DNA of 13,094 nt from UBA1740 sp045587025 (GTDB taxonomy: Bacteria; Bacillota; Clostridia; Oscillospirales; CAG-272), in the NCBI GenBank assembly GCA_045587025.1, contig JAZNBK010000010.1, positions 1-13,094 on the forward strand. The letters are read 5' to 3'. The translations under genes were made by a program, and so were the position numbers. Under the pieces are notes generated by a model. It was given only the letters and a program-made list of their open reading frames with translations, searched no databases and was not told where the DNA came from. Within the stretch, counting starts at the first letter, position 1. Each line of letters starts with the position of its first letter. Positions 12,776 through 13,094 of the stretch are shown here, piece after piece.

Positions 12776-13094
12776 ATGACTAACAAATCTACAAAACGCG
12801 CGTTGCTTACAAGCGTCATGGCGCTTTTCCTTTGCTTTACCATGCTGCTTGGAACAACGTTCGCGTGGTTTACCGACTCAGTTACCAGCAGTGGTAACAA
12901 AATTATTGCCGGTACTCTCGACGTAGCTCTTAATCTCTGGAGCTCTGACACAGATTCAACCGAGATTACCGAATCATCCAACCCCATTTTTGGCGGTGAT
13001 AACTCCCTTGCAGCCACCGCAAACAATGCCGATACCCTTTGGGAGCCCGGCAAGACGCAGGTTGCATATCTTTCTATCGAGAACAAGGGCAACC
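12776..13094 (+). CDS. TasA-family SipW-dependent fibre protein, N-terminal part (cut by window edge)
   Basis: 106 codons are visible and the gene runs off the right edge. The start is ATG 12776 with AGGAGG 9 bases upstream, the strongest RBS in the operon. The signal peptide is basic then hydrophobic and ends in the SipW-dependent signature: LLGTTFAWFTDSVTSSGNKI, then IAGTLDVAL. WEPGKTQVAYLSIENKGN is the following conserved TasA/camelysin strand pair. The strong RBS suggests this is the abundant structural subunit. The C-terminal part, needed to choose between TasA, CalY or another member, is missing. Confidence 0.9.
   Translation, partial: MTNKSTKRALLTSVMALFLCFTMLLGTTFAWFTDSVTSSGNKIIAGTLDVALNLWSSDTDSTEITESSNPIFGGDNSLAATANNADTLWEPGKTQVAYLSIENKGN

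Overview
The window looks like chromosomal DNA of an anaerobic Firmicute (Clostridia), probably a gut species. Reasons: a single-polypeptide pyruvate:ferredoxin oxidoreductase, AGGAGG-type ribosome binding sites, two consensus sigma-A promoters (TTGACA-17-TATAAT), IS200 and IS3 sequences, and a TasA/SipW-type surface-fibre cluster. No species can be named from the sequence alone.

Layout. The left edge (1-96, minus strand) holds the start of an IS200-type transposase with an RNA hairpin over its ribosome binding site. Next come conserved housekeeping genes: nifJ/PFOR (374-3934, minus), a 313-base divergent promoter region with two palindromes on the nifJ side, trpS (4248-5246), a MraY/WecA/TagO-type polyprenyl-phosphate sugar-1-phosphate transferase (5349-6293), and tRNA-Thr(GGU) (6479-6554) with its own consensus promoter and terminator.

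From about 6590 the window becomes accessory. Bases 6593-6795 are nine short, regularly spaced hairpins with different stems but a repeated linker, arranged as two mirror-image halves. They end directly upstream of a small Avd/S23-like four-helix-bundle protein (6829-7182) with its own terminator. That terminator abuts a broken IS3 OrfA fragment (7258-7382, minus).

The most interesting part is 7594-13094. A complete tyrosine recombinase (7594-8433) is followed by two direct copies of an 18-bp site ACATAAC-GAGA-GTTATGT and, about 260 bp further on, one inverted copy. Between them lie a near-consensus promoter (TTGACT-17-TATAAT) that now faces LEFT, away from the downstream genes, and a plausible terminator that faces RIGHT. 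Inversion between the sites would turn the promoter toward an apparent operon: TetR-type regulator, zinc-ribbon small protein, membrane-anchored protein with three TasA/CalY-like repeats, single-domain TasA/CalY-like secreted protein, SipW-type signal peptidase I, and a second TasA-family protein cut by the window edge. I read this as a recombinase-controlled ON/OFF switch for an extracellular fibre/biofilm operon, captured in the OFF orientation. The sites, promoter and genes are seen directly; the switching is inferred.
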